Positions 15,689 through 24,677 of a DNA stretch of 64,000 nt are shown here, piece by piece. The translations under genes and the position numbers were made by a program. Location of the stretch: assembly GCA_020847985.1 (NCBI GenBank), contig JADLBC010000019.1:1-64000 (forward strand), written 5' to 3'. This stretch comes from Dehalococcoidia bacterium. Its GTDB lineage: Bacteria > Chloroflexota > Dehalococcoidia > Tepidiformales > Tepidiformaceae. The notes under the pieces were generated by a model. That model was not told the origin of the DNA and did not search any database. It saw only the letters and a program-made list of their open reading frames with translations. The first letter of the stretch is position 1, and each line of letters begins with the position of its first letter.

Positions 15689-17938
15689 TCACCCGCGGCG
15701 AGCGCTTGATGTCTCGCGGGTGCGCTTGCGCTCGACGGCGCGCTCAACGCTCCGCACGCCGCGAATGATCTCGATGCGCGAGAGGAGGCGGCTCAGTTGC
15801 TCGATACCCGTCGTCTCCAGCGTCGTGAGGACATTCACGCTGCCGTCGCCGTTCTCCACCGTTCGGACGCCGACCATGTTGACCTTCTCCTCCGTGACCA
15901 CCGTGGTGATGTCGCGGAGGAGGCCGACGCGATCCCAGGCTTCGATCACGATGTTCGCCGGGTAGAGCCGGGAGGCGGCGCCCCACTCCACGCCGATCAG
16001 GCGCTCCTGTTCCTCTTCATTGAGCACGTTCACGCAGTCGGCGCGATGTACGGTGATGCCGCGGGTACGGGTGACATAGCCCACGATCTGGTCGCCGGGG
16101 ACGGGGTTGCAGCAGCGGGCCATGGTCGTGAGCAGGTTGCCGACACCCGTGACCTGGAGCGACGGGCTGCCCAGGGCGGCTGGCGCCATCTTTTCCGGGA
16201 GGGACGGAGGCAGATCCGCCTCGCCCTCCTCCTCTCGCAGCAACTCGCCGAGCTTGCGCGCGATCGTCGTCGTGCTCACGCCGCCGTATCCCAGGGCGGC
16301 GAGGAAATCCTCCCAGCTCGAGTAGCTGAAGAGGGAGAGGATCTGCTCCTGCCGCTCGGCCAGGTCGAGGCCGAGGCGCCGCATCTCCTTCTCGATCATC
16401 TCCCGCCCGCGTTCGATGTTTTCGTCCCGCTCCTGCTTGCGGAACCACTGGCGGATCTTCGACCGCGAATGCGCCGTGTGGATGTAGCCGAGGTTCGGGT
16501 TCAGCCAGTCGCGCGAGGGCCCCTTGCTCGTGCGGCTGCGCATGATTTCGACGATGTCGCCGTTGCGAAGCGTGGCGTTCAGCGACACCATCCGGCTGTT
16601 CACCTTCGCGCCGACGGTCTGGTGCCCGAGGTCCGTGTGGATGCGGTAGGCGAAATCCAACGGGGTGGCGCCGGCCGGGAGGTCGAGGACCTCGCCCTTG
16701 GGCGTGTACACGAACACCTGGTCGTGGAAGATGTCGGTCTTCACCGACTCCACAAACTCCTCGGCGCCGGAGAGGTCCCGCTGCCAATCGAGCAGCTGGC
16801 GGAGCCAGGCGATGCGCTCCTCGTCGCGGCCGCTGGATTTGTTCCCTTCCTTGTAGGCCCAGTGCGCGGCGACGCCGTACTCGGCCACGCGGTGCATCTC
16901 GTAGGTTCGGATCTGGATCTCGAGCGGGCGGCCGTTGAGCCCGACGACCGTCGTGTGGAGCGACTGGTAGCGGCTGTCCTTCGGGTTCGCGATGTAGTCG
17001 TCGATCTGCCCCGGGATGGGACGCCAGAGCGCATGCACGATGCCGAGGGCGTGGTAGCACTCACCCACGCTATCGACGAAGACACGGACCGCGAGCAGGT
17101 CGTAGATCTGGTCGAACGCCTTCCCCTGCTCGGCGTAGCGCTGCATCTTCTGATGGATGCTGTAGATGTGCTTCGCGCGCCCCGTTACTTCGGCCTTGAT
17201 GCCCGCGGCAGCCAGGTGCTCGCGAATCGCCGCGGTGGCTTCGTCGATGTAGGCCTGGCGCTGTTGGCGTTTCGCCGCCAGCAGTTCGGCGATGCGCTTG
17301 TACTCCGCGGGTTCGAGGTACCGGAACGCGAGGTCCTCAAGCTCCCACTTAATCTGCCAGACGCCGAGGCGGTTCGCCAGCGGCGCGAAGATCTCCATGG
17401 TCTCCAGCGAGATCCGCCGTTGCTTTTCCGGCGCGAAGGCCCACAGCGTGCGCATGTTGTGGAGCCGGTCGCAGAGCTTGATGAGGACGACGCGCACGTC
17501 CTCGGCCATTGCCAGGAACATCTTCCGGAGGTTCTGCGCCTGCTGGCCCGCGCGCACAGCCTGGCTGTCGCTGCCGAAGGAGATGGGCAGCTTGTCCAGC
17601 TTCGTGAGGCCGTCGACGAGGGTCGCGACATCGGGTCCGAAGCGCTTGCGGATCTCCTCGTTCGGGACCGCGCAATCCTCCTGGACATCGTGCAGAAGCG
17701 CCGCCGCGAGCGCACTGGCATCGAGTTCGAGGTTCGCGACCAGGTTCGTGACCTCGAGCGGGTGCGTGATATACGCGTCCCCGGTCTTGCGCACCTGCCC
17801 GTCGTGGCAGCGCGCAGCGAACTCGTAGACATCGCGGAGCGGGGCGACCCGTTCGGGGGGAAGGTAGCGGGCGGCGCGGGCGAGGACGGCGTCGATATCG
17901 ACGCCCGGGGTTTGCGGCTCCTGAACGCGAACCTGCAA
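15689..17938 (-). CDS. rel: Bifunctional (p)ppGpp synthetase/hydrolase Rel
   Basis: A protein of 749 residues, the full length of the Rel/SpoT family, controlling the stringent-response alarmone. The hydrolase HD domain is intact (RCHDGQVRKTGDAYITHP, LLHDVQED with HD at 83-84, KLCDRLHNMRTL). The synthetase domain has IPGQIDDYIANPKDSRYQSLHTT-type motifs, so both activities should be present. A TGS domain (DQVFVYTPKGEVLDLP) and a C-terminal ACT domain follow. The reading frame starts with TTG at 17938, with AGAGGG 7 bases upstream; no ATG or GTG lies near. It diverges from hisS across an 80-base gap. Confidence 0.95.
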   Translation of the reverse strand: MQVRVQEPQTPGVDIDAVLARAARYLPPERVAPLRDVYEFAARCHDGQVRKTGDAYITHPLEVTNLVANLELDASALAAALLHDVQEDCAVPNEEIRKRFGPDVATLVDGLTKLDKLPISFGSDSQAVRAGQQAQNLRKMFLAMAEDVRVVLIKLCDRLHNMRTLWAFAPEKQRRISLETMEIFAPLANRLGVWQIKWELEDLAFRYLEPAEYKRIAELLAAKRQQRQAYIDEATAAIREHLAAAGIKAEVTGRAKHIYSIHQKMQRYAEQGKAFDQIYDLLAVRVFVDSVGECYHALGIVHALWRPIPGQIDDYIANPKDSRYQSLHTTVVGLNGRPLEIQIRTYEMHRVAEYGVAAHWAYKEGNKSSGRDEERIAWLRQLLDWQRDLSGAEEFVESVKTDIFHDQVFVYTPKGEVLDLPAGATPLDFAYRIHTDLGHQTVGAKVNSRMVSLNATLRNGDIVEIMRSRTSKGPSRDWLNPNLGYIHTAHSRSKIRQWFRKQERDENIERGREMIEKEMRRLGLDLAERQEQILSLFSYSSWEDFLAALGYGGVSTTTIARKLGELLREEEGEADLPPSLPEKMAPAALGSPSLQVTGVGNLLTTMARCCNPVPGDQIVGYVTRTRGITVHRADCVNVLNEEEQERLIGVEWGAASRLYPANIVIEAWDRVGLLRDITTVVTEEKVNMVGVRTVENGDGSVNVLTTLETTGIEQLSRLLSRIEIIRGVRSVERAVERKRTRETSSARRG

Positions 17939-18017
17939 TCCGTGCCCTCTTTGCCGGGTGAAGTCCGAAACCTATCCTACCACGAAGCCCTTTCCCCACT
18001 GATTGTGAGTTTCGCCC

Positions 18018-19289
18018 ATGAGCAGTCGCTTCCAGGCGCCGCGCGGCACGCAGGACATTCTCCCGGAAATGCAGCCCTACTGGGCGGCGGTGCTGCGCGC
18101 CGCCGAGGATGTGACGCGCCTGTTCGGCTTTCGCCGCATCGATACCCCCGTCTTCGAAAACGCGGCACTGTTCGAAAAAGGCAGCGGCGACACCACGGAC
18201 ATCGTCGAGAAGGAGATGTACCAGTTCGAGGACCGCGGCGGCGACCGCCTCGCGCTTACGCCGGAGGGCACACCCGGTATCGCCCGCGCGTATCTCGAAC
18301 ACGGCATGGCAAGCTGGCCGCAGCCGGTCCGCCTCTGGACCACGCATCCCATGTTCCGCTACGACCGCCCGCAGAAGGGCCGGTATCGCCAGCACACGCA
18401 GATCGACTGCGAGGTCATCGGGTCGGCGGACCCGCTGGTCGACGCGGAGGTCATCGAACTCCTGTGGCGCATCTACCAGGCCGTTGGCATCAAGAGCGTC
18501 GGCGTCCGTCTCGGCTCCATCGACGACCTCGAACCGCGCAAGGCCTACGTCCAGCGGCTCAAGGAGTACTACCGGCCTCATCTCGACCGCCTCTCCGAGG
18601 ACAGCCGCCGGCGCTTCGACCGGAACCCGCTCCGCCTCCTCGACAGCAAGGACGAACGGGACCTGCCATACAAGGACGCCGCGCCGAAGCTCGTGGACCA
18701 GCTCAGCCCGGAGGCGCAGGCGCACATGGAGGTCGTTCGGACGGCCCTCGATGCGGCAGGCATCCCCGTCGTCATCGACCCGCTCCTCGTACGGGGCCTG
18801 GACTACTACAACCGGACCGTCTTCGAGATCGTGCCGACGGACGACGAACGCGCGCAGGGCACGGTCGGCGGTGGGGGCCGGTACGATGGCCTCCTGGAGA
18901 TCCTCGGGGGTCCGCACACGCCCGCCGTCGGGTTCGGCAGCGGGATCGAGCGCATCATCCTGGAGATGCAGAAGCACGAGGTAGCGGTCGCCGAGCCGCC
19001 GGCGCCGGACGTCTTCCTGATCCACCGCGCGGAGAACGCCGCCCGCGCCGTCACGCAGCTGGCAGGTTCGCTGCGGAGCCGCGCGATCGCCGTCGTCGTG
19101 GCCGAAAGCGGGCGCTCGATGAAGTCGCAGTTCCGCAGCGCCGATGCCTCAAAGGCGCGCTTCGCCGTGATCGTGGGCGACGACGAGCTGGCCCGCGGCG
19201 TGGCGATGGTGAAGGACCTGCGCGGTGGCGGCGAACAGCGGGAAGTGCCGCTCGAAGGCGTGGCCGAGGCAATCGCGGGAGTGCGCTAA
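18018..19289 (+). CDS. hisS: Histidyl-tRNA synthetase
   Basis: A class II synthetase of 423 residues that charges tRNA-His. The opening FQAPRGTQDILPEMQPYW is the usual HisS start. Motif 2 is around MFRYDRPQKGRYRQHTQIDCE, the HisA signature is LVRGLDYYNRTVFEI near residue 260, motif 3 lies in GFGSGIERIILEM, and a C-terminal anticodon-binding domain follows. The leader is too short for a T-box. The next gene downstream, prfA, has its own promoter-like box. Confidence 0.97.
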   Translation: MSSRFQAPRGTQDILPEMQPYWAAVLRAAEDVTRLFGFRRIDTPVFENAALFEKGSGDTTDIVEKEMYQFEDRGGDRLALTPEGTPGIARAYLEHGMASWPQPVRLWTTHPMFRYDRPQKGRYRQHTQIDCEVIGSADPLVDAEVIELLWRIYQAVGIKSVGVRLGSIDDLEPRKAYVQRLKEYYRPHLDRLSEDSRRRFDRNPLRLLDSKDERDLPYKDAAPKLVDQLSPEAQAHMEVVRTALDAAGIPVVIDPLLVRGLDYYNRTVFEIVPTDDERAQGTVGGGGRYDGLLEILGGPHTPAVGFGSGIERIILEMQKHEVAVAEPPAPDVFLIHRAENAARAVTQLAGSLRSRAIAVVVAESGRSMKSQFRSADASKARFAVIVGDDELARGVAMVKDLRGGGEQREVPLEGVAEAIAGVR

Positions 19290-19308
19290 GGCTTCCCGCC
19301 CGCTCTGG

Positions 19309-19314
19309 TATACT
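19309..19314 (+). promoter_or_regulatory. Extended -10 promoter of prfA-prmC
   Basis: TGG-TATACT is a near-perfect extended -10 element at 19306-19314, 20 bases after the hisS stop and 61 bases before the prfA ATG. No clear -35 hexamer is seen, as expected for extended -10 promoters. Confidence 0.5.
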
Positions 19315-19375
19315 CGAACCACCCCACCACTCCCCGGCGGCCGCCCCATGCGCGCCGCCCATTTGCTCGAGGACC

Positions 19376-20449
19376 ATGGACGAGGCGATTCGCGCCCGCC
19401 TGCAGGACGTGCAGCGGCGCTACAACGAACTGACGGATGAAATGGGCCGGCCCGAGGTCGCGGCCGACTTCGAAAAGGTCAACGCCCTGGCCAAGGAGCG
19501 CGCCGAGATCCAGGCCGTGGCTTCGCTGTTCGAGGAGTACCAGCGCGTCGAGGAGAGCGTTTCCGGCGCACGCGCGCTGCTCGCCGAGGACGACGCCGAG
19601 ATGCGCGAACTGGCCGAACTCGAGTTCGCCGACGGCGAGCGGCGCCTTGCCGATCTCGACCAGGAGGTCCTGCGCGCGCTCCTCCCCAAAGACCCGCGCG
19701 ATGACCGCGACGTGATCGTCGAAATCCGGGCGGGCGCCGGCGGGGAGGAAGCGGCCCTCTTCGCCGCCGAGCTCTACCGCATGTACGCGCGCTACGCCGA
19801 ACGCCATCGCTGGCAAACCGAGATCCTCAACGCCTCCGAGAGCGACAAGCACGGCTTCAAGGAAGTGGTGTTCGAGCTGCGGGGCCGGGGCGCCTATTCG
19901 CGGCTGAAGTTCGAAAGCGGCGTGCATCGCGTCCAGCGCGTGCCCGAAACGGAGGCGCAGGGCCGCATTCACACATCGACGGCCACCGTCGCGGTCCTCC
20001 CCGAGGCCGAGGAAGTCGATGTCGCCGTCGAGGAGAAGGACCTCCGCATCGACATTTTCCACTCTTCCGGGGCCGGCGGGCAGAACGTGAACAAGGTCGC
20101 CACGGCCATTCGCCTCACGCACATCCCCACCGGCATCGTCGTCGTCTGCCAGGATGAGCGCACGCAGGGCAAGAACCGCATCAAGGCGATGACCGTGCTC
20201 CGCAGCCGCCTGCTCGATCTCGAACAGCAGAAGCGCGACGCCGAACTGAGCGCCGACCGCAAATCGCAGGTGGGCAGCGGCGACCGGAGCGAGAAGATCC
20301 GCACGTACAACTTCCCGCAGGACCGGATCACCGACCACCGCGTGGGGCTGACCCTGCACAACATCCCGGACCGGCTCGACGGCAACATCGACGACCTCAT
20401 CGACGCCGTGGCCACGGCGGACGAAGCGGAGCGGCTGAAGGGGCTGTGA
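19376..20449 (+). CDS. prfA: Peptide chain release factor 1
   Basis: Release factor of 357 residues that reads UAA and UAG stops. The peptidyl-tRNA hydrolysis motif GGQ is in FHSSGAGGQNVNK near residue 235. The codon-recognition region (around GVHRVQRVPETEAQGRIHTS) shows the RF1 form of the loop, PxT-like PET. The start is the ATG at 19376, preceded by GAGGA; the long frame upstream is just the absence of stops in GC-rich DNA. Its stop overlaps the GTG of prmC, the methylase that modifies the GGQ glutamine. Confidence 0.96.
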   Translation: MDEAIRARLQDVQRRYNELTDEMGRPEVAADFEKVNALAKERAEIQAVASLFEEYQRVEESVSGARALLAEDDAEMRELAELEFADGERRLADLDQEVLRALLPKDPRDDRDVIVEIRAGAGGEEAALFAAELYRMYARYAERHRWQTEILNASESDKHGFKEVVFELRGRGAYSRLKFESGVHRVQRVPETEAQGRIHTSTATVAVLPEAEEVDVAVEEKDLRIDIFHSSGAGGQNVNKVATAIRLTHIPTGIVVVCQDERTQGKNRIKAMTVLRSRLLDLEQQKRDAELSADRKSQVGSGDRSEKIRTYNFPQDRITDHRVGLTLHNIPDRLDGNIDDLIDAVATADEAERLKGL

Positions 20450-21297
20450 CGCGCAAGGATGCGGGGCGATCGAGCGCGTGGCAGGCGGCGCGAGCCGCCG
20501 AACCGCTGCTCGCCGAAGCCGGGATCGAGGAGTCGCGGTTCGAAGCGGAGTACCTGGCGCGCACCGCCGGCGGACTTACGCGAGCACAGTATTTCGCGGG
20601 TGCACCGCTGGATGACGCGGGCGCCGAGCGGTTCGCGGGCTTCCTCGAACGCCGGCTGCAACGCGAGCCGGCGGCCTACCTCGTGGGCGAACGCGAATTC
20701 CGGGGGCGCATGTTCCAGGTTGGACCGGGCGTGCTCGTCCCCCGGCCCGAGACGGAGATGCTCGTCGATATCGGGCTCGGCGCGGCCGAAGCTGGAGCAC
20801 GGATTGTGCTCGAAGTCGGCACCGGGAGCGGCGCGGCGGCTGTCTCGCTCGCGGCGGAGTTGCCGGCCGGTTCAGCCTGGCGCGTGGTCGCCACCGATAT
20901 CAGCGCGCACGCGATCCTCGTCGCGCGCGCGAACGCCCGCCGCCATGGCGCCATCGCCGATTTCGTGCTCGCCGACCTCGCCGGCCCGGTCGGCGAGGCC
21001 GATGCGGTCCTCGCCAACCTGCCGTACATCCCCAGCGGCGAAATCGACGCGCTCGAACCCGAAGTCAGCCGCTGGGAGCCGCGCACCGCGCTCGATGGCG
21101 GCGCCGACGGGTTCGCGCTCATTCGCCGCCTGCTCGATGACTGCGCTACCCGTTTGCACCCGCGTCTGCTCGCGCTTGAGGTCGGCTTCGGGCAGGCCCA
21201 CGAAGCCGCGAAGCTGGTCAAGGCGGCCGGCGCAAGCCCGGAAATCCTGCCCGACTTCAACCACATCGACCGCATCGTGGTGGCGCGATGGCCGTGA
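20446..21297 (+). CDS. prmC: Release factor glutamine methyltransferase
   Basis: An S-adenosylmethionine-dependent enzyme of 283 residues that methylates the Gln of the GGQ motif in release factors. It has the N-terminal helical domain, the AdoMet loop VLEVGTGSGAAAVSLA and a catalytic motif reading ANLPYIPS, where most relatives have NPPY; NLPY variants are known. It starts with GTG inside the prfA stop (GTGA), the classical prfA-prmC pairing. Its end overlaps the next gene by 10 bases. Confidence 0.93.
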   Translation: MTRKDAGRSSAWQAARAAEPLLAEAGIEESRFEAEYLARTAGGLTRAQYFAGAPLDDAGAERFAGFLERRLQREPAAYLVGEREFRGRMFQVGPGVLVPRPETEMLVDIGLGAAEAGARIVLEVGTGSGAAAVSLAAELPAGSAWRVVATDISAHAILVARANARRHGAIADFVLADLAGPVGEADAVLANLPYIPSGEIDALEPEVSRWEPRTALDGGADGFALIRRLLDDCATRLHPRLLALEVGFGQAHEAAKLVKAAGASPEILPDFNHIDRIVVARWP

Positions 21298-22079
21298 AGC
21301 TCGTCGCACTCGATATCGACGGCACGATCGTCCCGCCCGGGGCCGATCTCCCGTCGCCGCGCATCACCGCGGCTGTTCGCGCGCTCACCGAATCCGGCAT
21401 CGCCGTCGTGCTGGCGAGCGGCCGAATGTTCCCCGGGACCGTCCGCATCGCGAATCATCTCGGGCTGGGGACGCCGGTGGTGTGCCAGCAGGGCTGCTCG
21501 GTGCACGCGCTCGATGGCGCCATGCTCCACGAGTTCCCCATCGAACGCCGCCTCGCCGTCGAAATCGTGGAGTACGCGCGGGCGGGCGGCCACACGTACG
21601 AATGGTTCAACCCCCTGCGCTACATCGCCTCCCGGGAGACCGAGGAGACCGCCCTCTACGGCCGCGTCTCAGGGATCGAACCCGAGTACATGGAGCGGCC
21701 CGAACTCGCCGGCGTGACCCCGACCGGCGTCGGTGTGCTCGGTGGCGCCGCGGGCGGCCCGGTCCATCACGACCTGGTGGCGCGCCACGGCCATGAGCTG
21801 CATGTCCTCGACTTCCCCGGGGTGACGGTCGCCGTCGCGCCCGATGCGAACAAGGGGCACGCGCTCTCGCTGCTCTGCGGGGATTTCGGCATCGCCCGCG
21901 AGGATGTCGCCGCCATCGGCGATAGCGTGAACGATGCGCCGATGCTGGCATGGGCCGGGCGCGGATACGCGCTCGCCCACAGCGACCGTTACGCCATCGA
22001 TGCCGCCGACGAGGTCCTCGCGGATGGCGCCGAGCCGGTGGCACGTCTGCTGGAGTCGTTCGCGCGTTGGGGCCGCTGA
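21288..22079 (+). CDS. HAD-superfamily phosphatase, Cof type
   Basis: A protein of 263 residues with HAD motif I DIDGTIVPP (residues 9-17), motif II in VVLASGRMFPGT and motif IV in AIGDSVNDAPML, with the Cof-type cap between. Such enzymes dephosphorylate sugar phosphates or flavin precursors; the substrate is not predictable. The invariant Lys of motif III appears in DANKGHALSLL. Coupled to prmC by a 10-base overlap. Confidence 0.9.
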   Translation: MAVKLVALDIDGTIVPPGADLPSPRITAAVRALTESGIAVVLASGRMFPGTVRIANHLGLGTPVVCQQGCSVHALDGAMLHEFPIERRLAVEIVEYARAGGHTYEWFNPLRYIASRETEETALYGRVSGIEPEYMERPELAGVTPTGVGVLGGAAGGPVHHDLVARHGHELHVLDFPGVTVAVAPDANKGHALSLLCGDFGIAREDVAAIGDSVNDAPMLAWAGRGYALAHSDRYAIDAADEVLADGAEPVARLLESFARWGR

Positions 22080-22130
22080 CCGTTGCCGGGCGGGCCGCGA
22101 ACGGCCATCCTGCCTGCGGAGGTAGTCCCC

Positions 22131-22493
22131 ATGCCCGATGGCCTGACCCGGAACGAAGAAGCCACGCCCATCGACATGCTGCCCGGCATCGTGCGGCGAA
22201 CGCTCAACGAAGGCGCGCACACGACGCTGTGCGAGCTGCGCATGGACCCGGGGAGCCACGTCCCGGCGCACACGCACCCGCACGAACAGACGGGCTATCT
22301 CGCCAGCGGCCGGTTCCGCTTTCGGCTGGGCGACACCTGGATGGAGCTGCGCGCGGGCGATAGCTGGTGCGTCCCCGGCGGCGTCGAGCACGAAGTCGAG
22401 GTCATCGAAGCCTCCATCGCCATCGACGTGTTCAGCCCCGTGCGCGAGGAGTATCGCGACCCGCGCCACCCGCTCGCGGCCAGTGCTCCTTAA
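22131..22493 (+). CDS. Cupin-domain protein
   Basis: A single-domain cupin of 120 residues. Cupin motif 1 is PGSHVPAHTHPHEQTGYLASG (metal ligands His-His-Glu) and motif 2 is PGGVEHEVEV with the fourth His. Small cupins of this sort bind a metal and act as dioxygenases, isomerases or sugar-binding sensors; the activity here is unknown. The ATG at 22131 is chosen because GCGGAGG precedes it by about 9 bases. It lies 51 bases after the phosphatase gene and could share its transcript. Confidence 0.85.
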   Translation: MPDGLTRNEEATPIDMLPGIVRRTLNEGAHTTLCELRMDPGSHVPAHTHPHEQTGYLASGRFRFRLGDTWMELRAGDSWCVPGGVEHEVEVIEASIAIDVFSPVREEYRDPRHPLAASAP

Positions 22494-22506
22494 CGCCCCG
22501 GCGGGC

Positions 22507-22512
22507 TAGAAT
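22507..22512 (+). promoter_or_regulatory. -10 box placing a leaderless start at purB
   Basis: TAGAAT at 22507-22512 is followed by exactly 6 bases and then the GTG start of purB at 22519, the spacing at which RNA polymerase would begin the message on the start codon itself. No ribosome site is present, which supports a leaderless purB mRNA. Confidence 0.5.
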
Positions 22513-22518
22513 TCGGCG

Positions 22519-23811
22519 GTGATACCGCGATACTCCCGCCCACAGATGGCCGCCCTCTGGACCGACCAGGCGAAGTTCCAGCGCTGGCTGGATGTCGAGG
22601 TCGCCGCGTGCGAAGCGTGGGCCGATCTCGGCCAAATCCCGGCCGAGGACGCCGCGAAGATCCGCGCGAACGCCGCCTTCGACCTTGCGAAAGTCGATGA
22701 GTACCTCGCGATCACCCACCACGATGTGACCGCCTTCCTTCGCTCCGTGACCGACCACCTCGGCGAGGAGGGCCGCTGGGTCCATTTCGGCCTGACGAGT
22801 TCCGATGTCTGGGATACGGCCACCGGCCTGCAGTTGCGGGACGCGGCGGACCTGCTCCTCGCCGACGTCGATGCCCTCACGGCCGTGATCGAACGGCAGG
22901 CCGCGGCCCATCGCGACACGCTCTGCGTCGGGCGCACGCACGGAGTACACGCCGAGCCCACGACCTTCGGCCTGAAGCTCGCCGTCTGGGTCGATGAGAT
23001 GCGCCGCAACCGCGAGCGCCTGGTCGCCGCGCGCGATGCCGTCGCCGTCGGCGCCATCAGCGGCACGGTGGGCACGCACGCCTCCGTCCCGCCGGCGCTG
23101 GAGGAGATCGTCTGCGAAAAGCTCGGGCTGGGCATCGAAAACGCCTCGACGCAGATCATCCAGCGCGACCGTCACGCCCAGTTCATCACCACGCTGGCGC
23201 TCATCGGGGCCTCGCTCGAAAAGTTCGCCACCGAGATCCGCGCACTCCAGAAGACGGAGGTGCGCGAGGCGGAGGAGCCGTTCGACGAGGGCCAGACGGG
23301 TTCCAGTTCGATGCCGCACAAGCGCAACCCCGAGAAGTGCGAGCGCATCTCCGGGCTCGCACGCGTGCTCCGCGGCTATGCCCTCACCGCGATGGAGAAC
23401 GTCGCGCTCTGGCACGAACGCGACATCAGCCACTCCTCAACCGAGCGCATCGTCTTTCCCGATGCCTGCCTGGTGCTCGATTACACGCTGACGCTCTTCA
23501 CGGGAATCATGGACCGGCTGCTGGTGTACCCGGAGAACATGCGCGAGAACCTGGACCGCTCGTTTGGGCTGGTCTTCTCGCAGCGCGTGCTGCTCGCGCT
23601 CATCGACGCGGGCCTTTCGCGGCAGGCGGCCTACGCCATCGTCCAGCGCAACGCGATGACGGCCTGGAAGACGAAGAAACAGTTCCTGGACCTGCTGCTG
23701 GAGGACCCCGAAGTCACATCGCAGCTGGCGCCCGAAGCCGTCCGCGGGCTCTTCGATTACGGCTTTTACCTGCAGAACATCGGCGCGACGTTCGAGCGCC
23801 TGGGCCTGTGA
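22519..23811 (+). CDS. purB: Adenylosuccinate lyase
   Basis: An enzyme of 430 residues for two purine steps: release of fumarate from SAICAR and from adenylosuccinate. The family signature is GSSSMPHKRNPEKCERI near residue 262, and the first catalytic His region reads GRTHGVHAEPTTFGLK. It starts with GTG directly after a -10 box, so it is probably leaderless. It heads a cluster with purC and purS, with a membrane protein in between; each gene overlaps the next. Confidence 0.97.
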   Translation: MIPRYSRPQMAALWTDQAKFQRWLDVEVAACEAWADLGQIPAEDAAKIRANAAFDLAKVDEYLAITHHDVTAFLRSVTDHLGEEGRWVHFGLTSSDVWDTATGLQLRDAADLLLADVDALTAVIERQAAAHRDTLCVGRTHGVHAEPTTFGLKLAVWVDEMRRNRERLVAARDAVAVGAISGTVGTHASVPPALEEIVCEKLGLGIENASTQIIQRDRHAQFITTLALIGASLEKFATEIRALQKTEVREAEEPFDEGQTGSSSMPHKRNPEKCERISGLARVLRGYALTAMENVALWHERDISHSSTERIVFPDACLVLDYTLTLFTGIMDRLLVYPENMRENLDRSFGLVFSQRVLLALIDAGLSRQAAYAIVQRNAMTAWKTKKQFLDLLLEDPEVTSQLAPEAVRGLFDYGFYLQNIGATFERLGL

Positions 23812-24677
23812 CCGTGTCACCGCCGCCGCCTCCGCCGGTCGCGGCGGTGCCGGGAGCACGTTCATCGCTGCCGGGCATCCCCATCTGGGGGACGGTGCGC
23901 GATGCCTTCCACCTGGTCCGCCGTCACCCCAAAGAGACGATGCTGCCGCTGTTCGCCGTGGAGGTACCGGTGGTGGTGTTCGTCACCGTCGTGACGACGC
24001 TCCTGTACTTCACGGTCCTCAAGGACGAACCCTTCCGGCAGCAGGAAGACCTCTTCACCGAAGGGTCGGCAGGCGCCGTGTTCGTGTTCGTGCTGCTGAC
24101 GGCGGCGAACGCGCTCTTCAGCCAGGTCGCGCGCGGCGCCACCATCGTCAGCATCGCGGGCCTCATCGGCGGGAAGCGGCTCTCCCTGAGCCAGTCCCTG
24201 GACCCGGCGTTCACGCACATGGGCGGGCTGCTCGCACTCGCGTTCATGATGTTCGGCGGCGCCGTCGTCCTCGGGCTGACGGTGGTCGGCATCATCATCC
24301 TGCCCCTGCTGGCGCTGCGGTTCGCGCTCACCGTGGAGGCGTACATGCTGGATGGCGGGAGTCCGATCCAGGCCCTGAGGCGAAGCTGGCGCGTCATGGG
24401 CGGCGCCCAACGTGGCGCGAACGCCTTCGCCGGTATCATGACGCCGATGATGCTGCGGCTCCTCGCCGTGTTCGTTGTCCTTGTCCTGCTCATCGCGGTG
24501 CCCGTCCTGCTCGTGCAGTCGATCAGCGAACTGGTGAGCGGCGGGCGCACGGCCCAGATCTGGCTCAGTGGCGGCATCGCGGTGCTGCAGACGGTGCTCT
24601 TCGTGCCCGTATTCGCCTGGGTGTCCGCCGCGCTCACGTCGTTCTATCTCCAGGCGAGGGACCGCGCGAATGGCTGA
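23808..24677 (+). CDS. Integral membrane protein of unknown function in the pur cluster
   Basis: A protein of 289 residues with a Pro-rich N-terminus (TVSPPPPPPVAAVPG) and about five hydrophobic segments: one near 45-65, one near 85-105, a pair around 130-170 and a pair after 215. The arrangement RRHPKETMLPLFAVEVPVVV at the start of the first helix and ALRRSWRVMGGAQRGANAFA in the middle loop is like the DUF975 / GlpQ-membrane-domain group, which has no known role. It starts with GTG overlapping the purB stop (GTGA), and its end overlaps purC by 8 bases, so it is firmly embedded in the purine operon. Confidence 0.75.
   Translation: MTVSPPPPPPVAAVPGARSSLPGIPIWGTVRDAFHLVRRHPKETMLPLFAVEVPVVVFVTVVTTLLYFTVLKDEPFRQQEDLFTEGSAGAVFVFVLLTAANALFSQVARGATIVSIAGLIGGKRLSLSQSLDPAFTHMGGLLALAFMMFGGAVVLGLTVVGIIILPLLALRFALTVEAYMLDGGSPIQALRRSWRVMGGAQRGANAFAGIMTPMMLRLLAVFVVLVLLIAVPVLLVQSISELVSGGRTAQIWLSGGIAVLQTVLFVPVFAWVSAALTSFYLQARDRANG

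Noticed and set aside
17939..18017. T-box riboswitch before hisS
   Set aside because: The gap between rel and hisS is about 80 bases, too short for the T-box structure, and no T-box sequence is seen.
15797..20449. A 1550-codon open frame on the plus strand running through rel antisense into prfA
   Set aside because: Only the last 357 codons match a protein (RF1). The rest is antisense to rel and out of frame with hisS; stop codons are rare in such GC-rich DNA.
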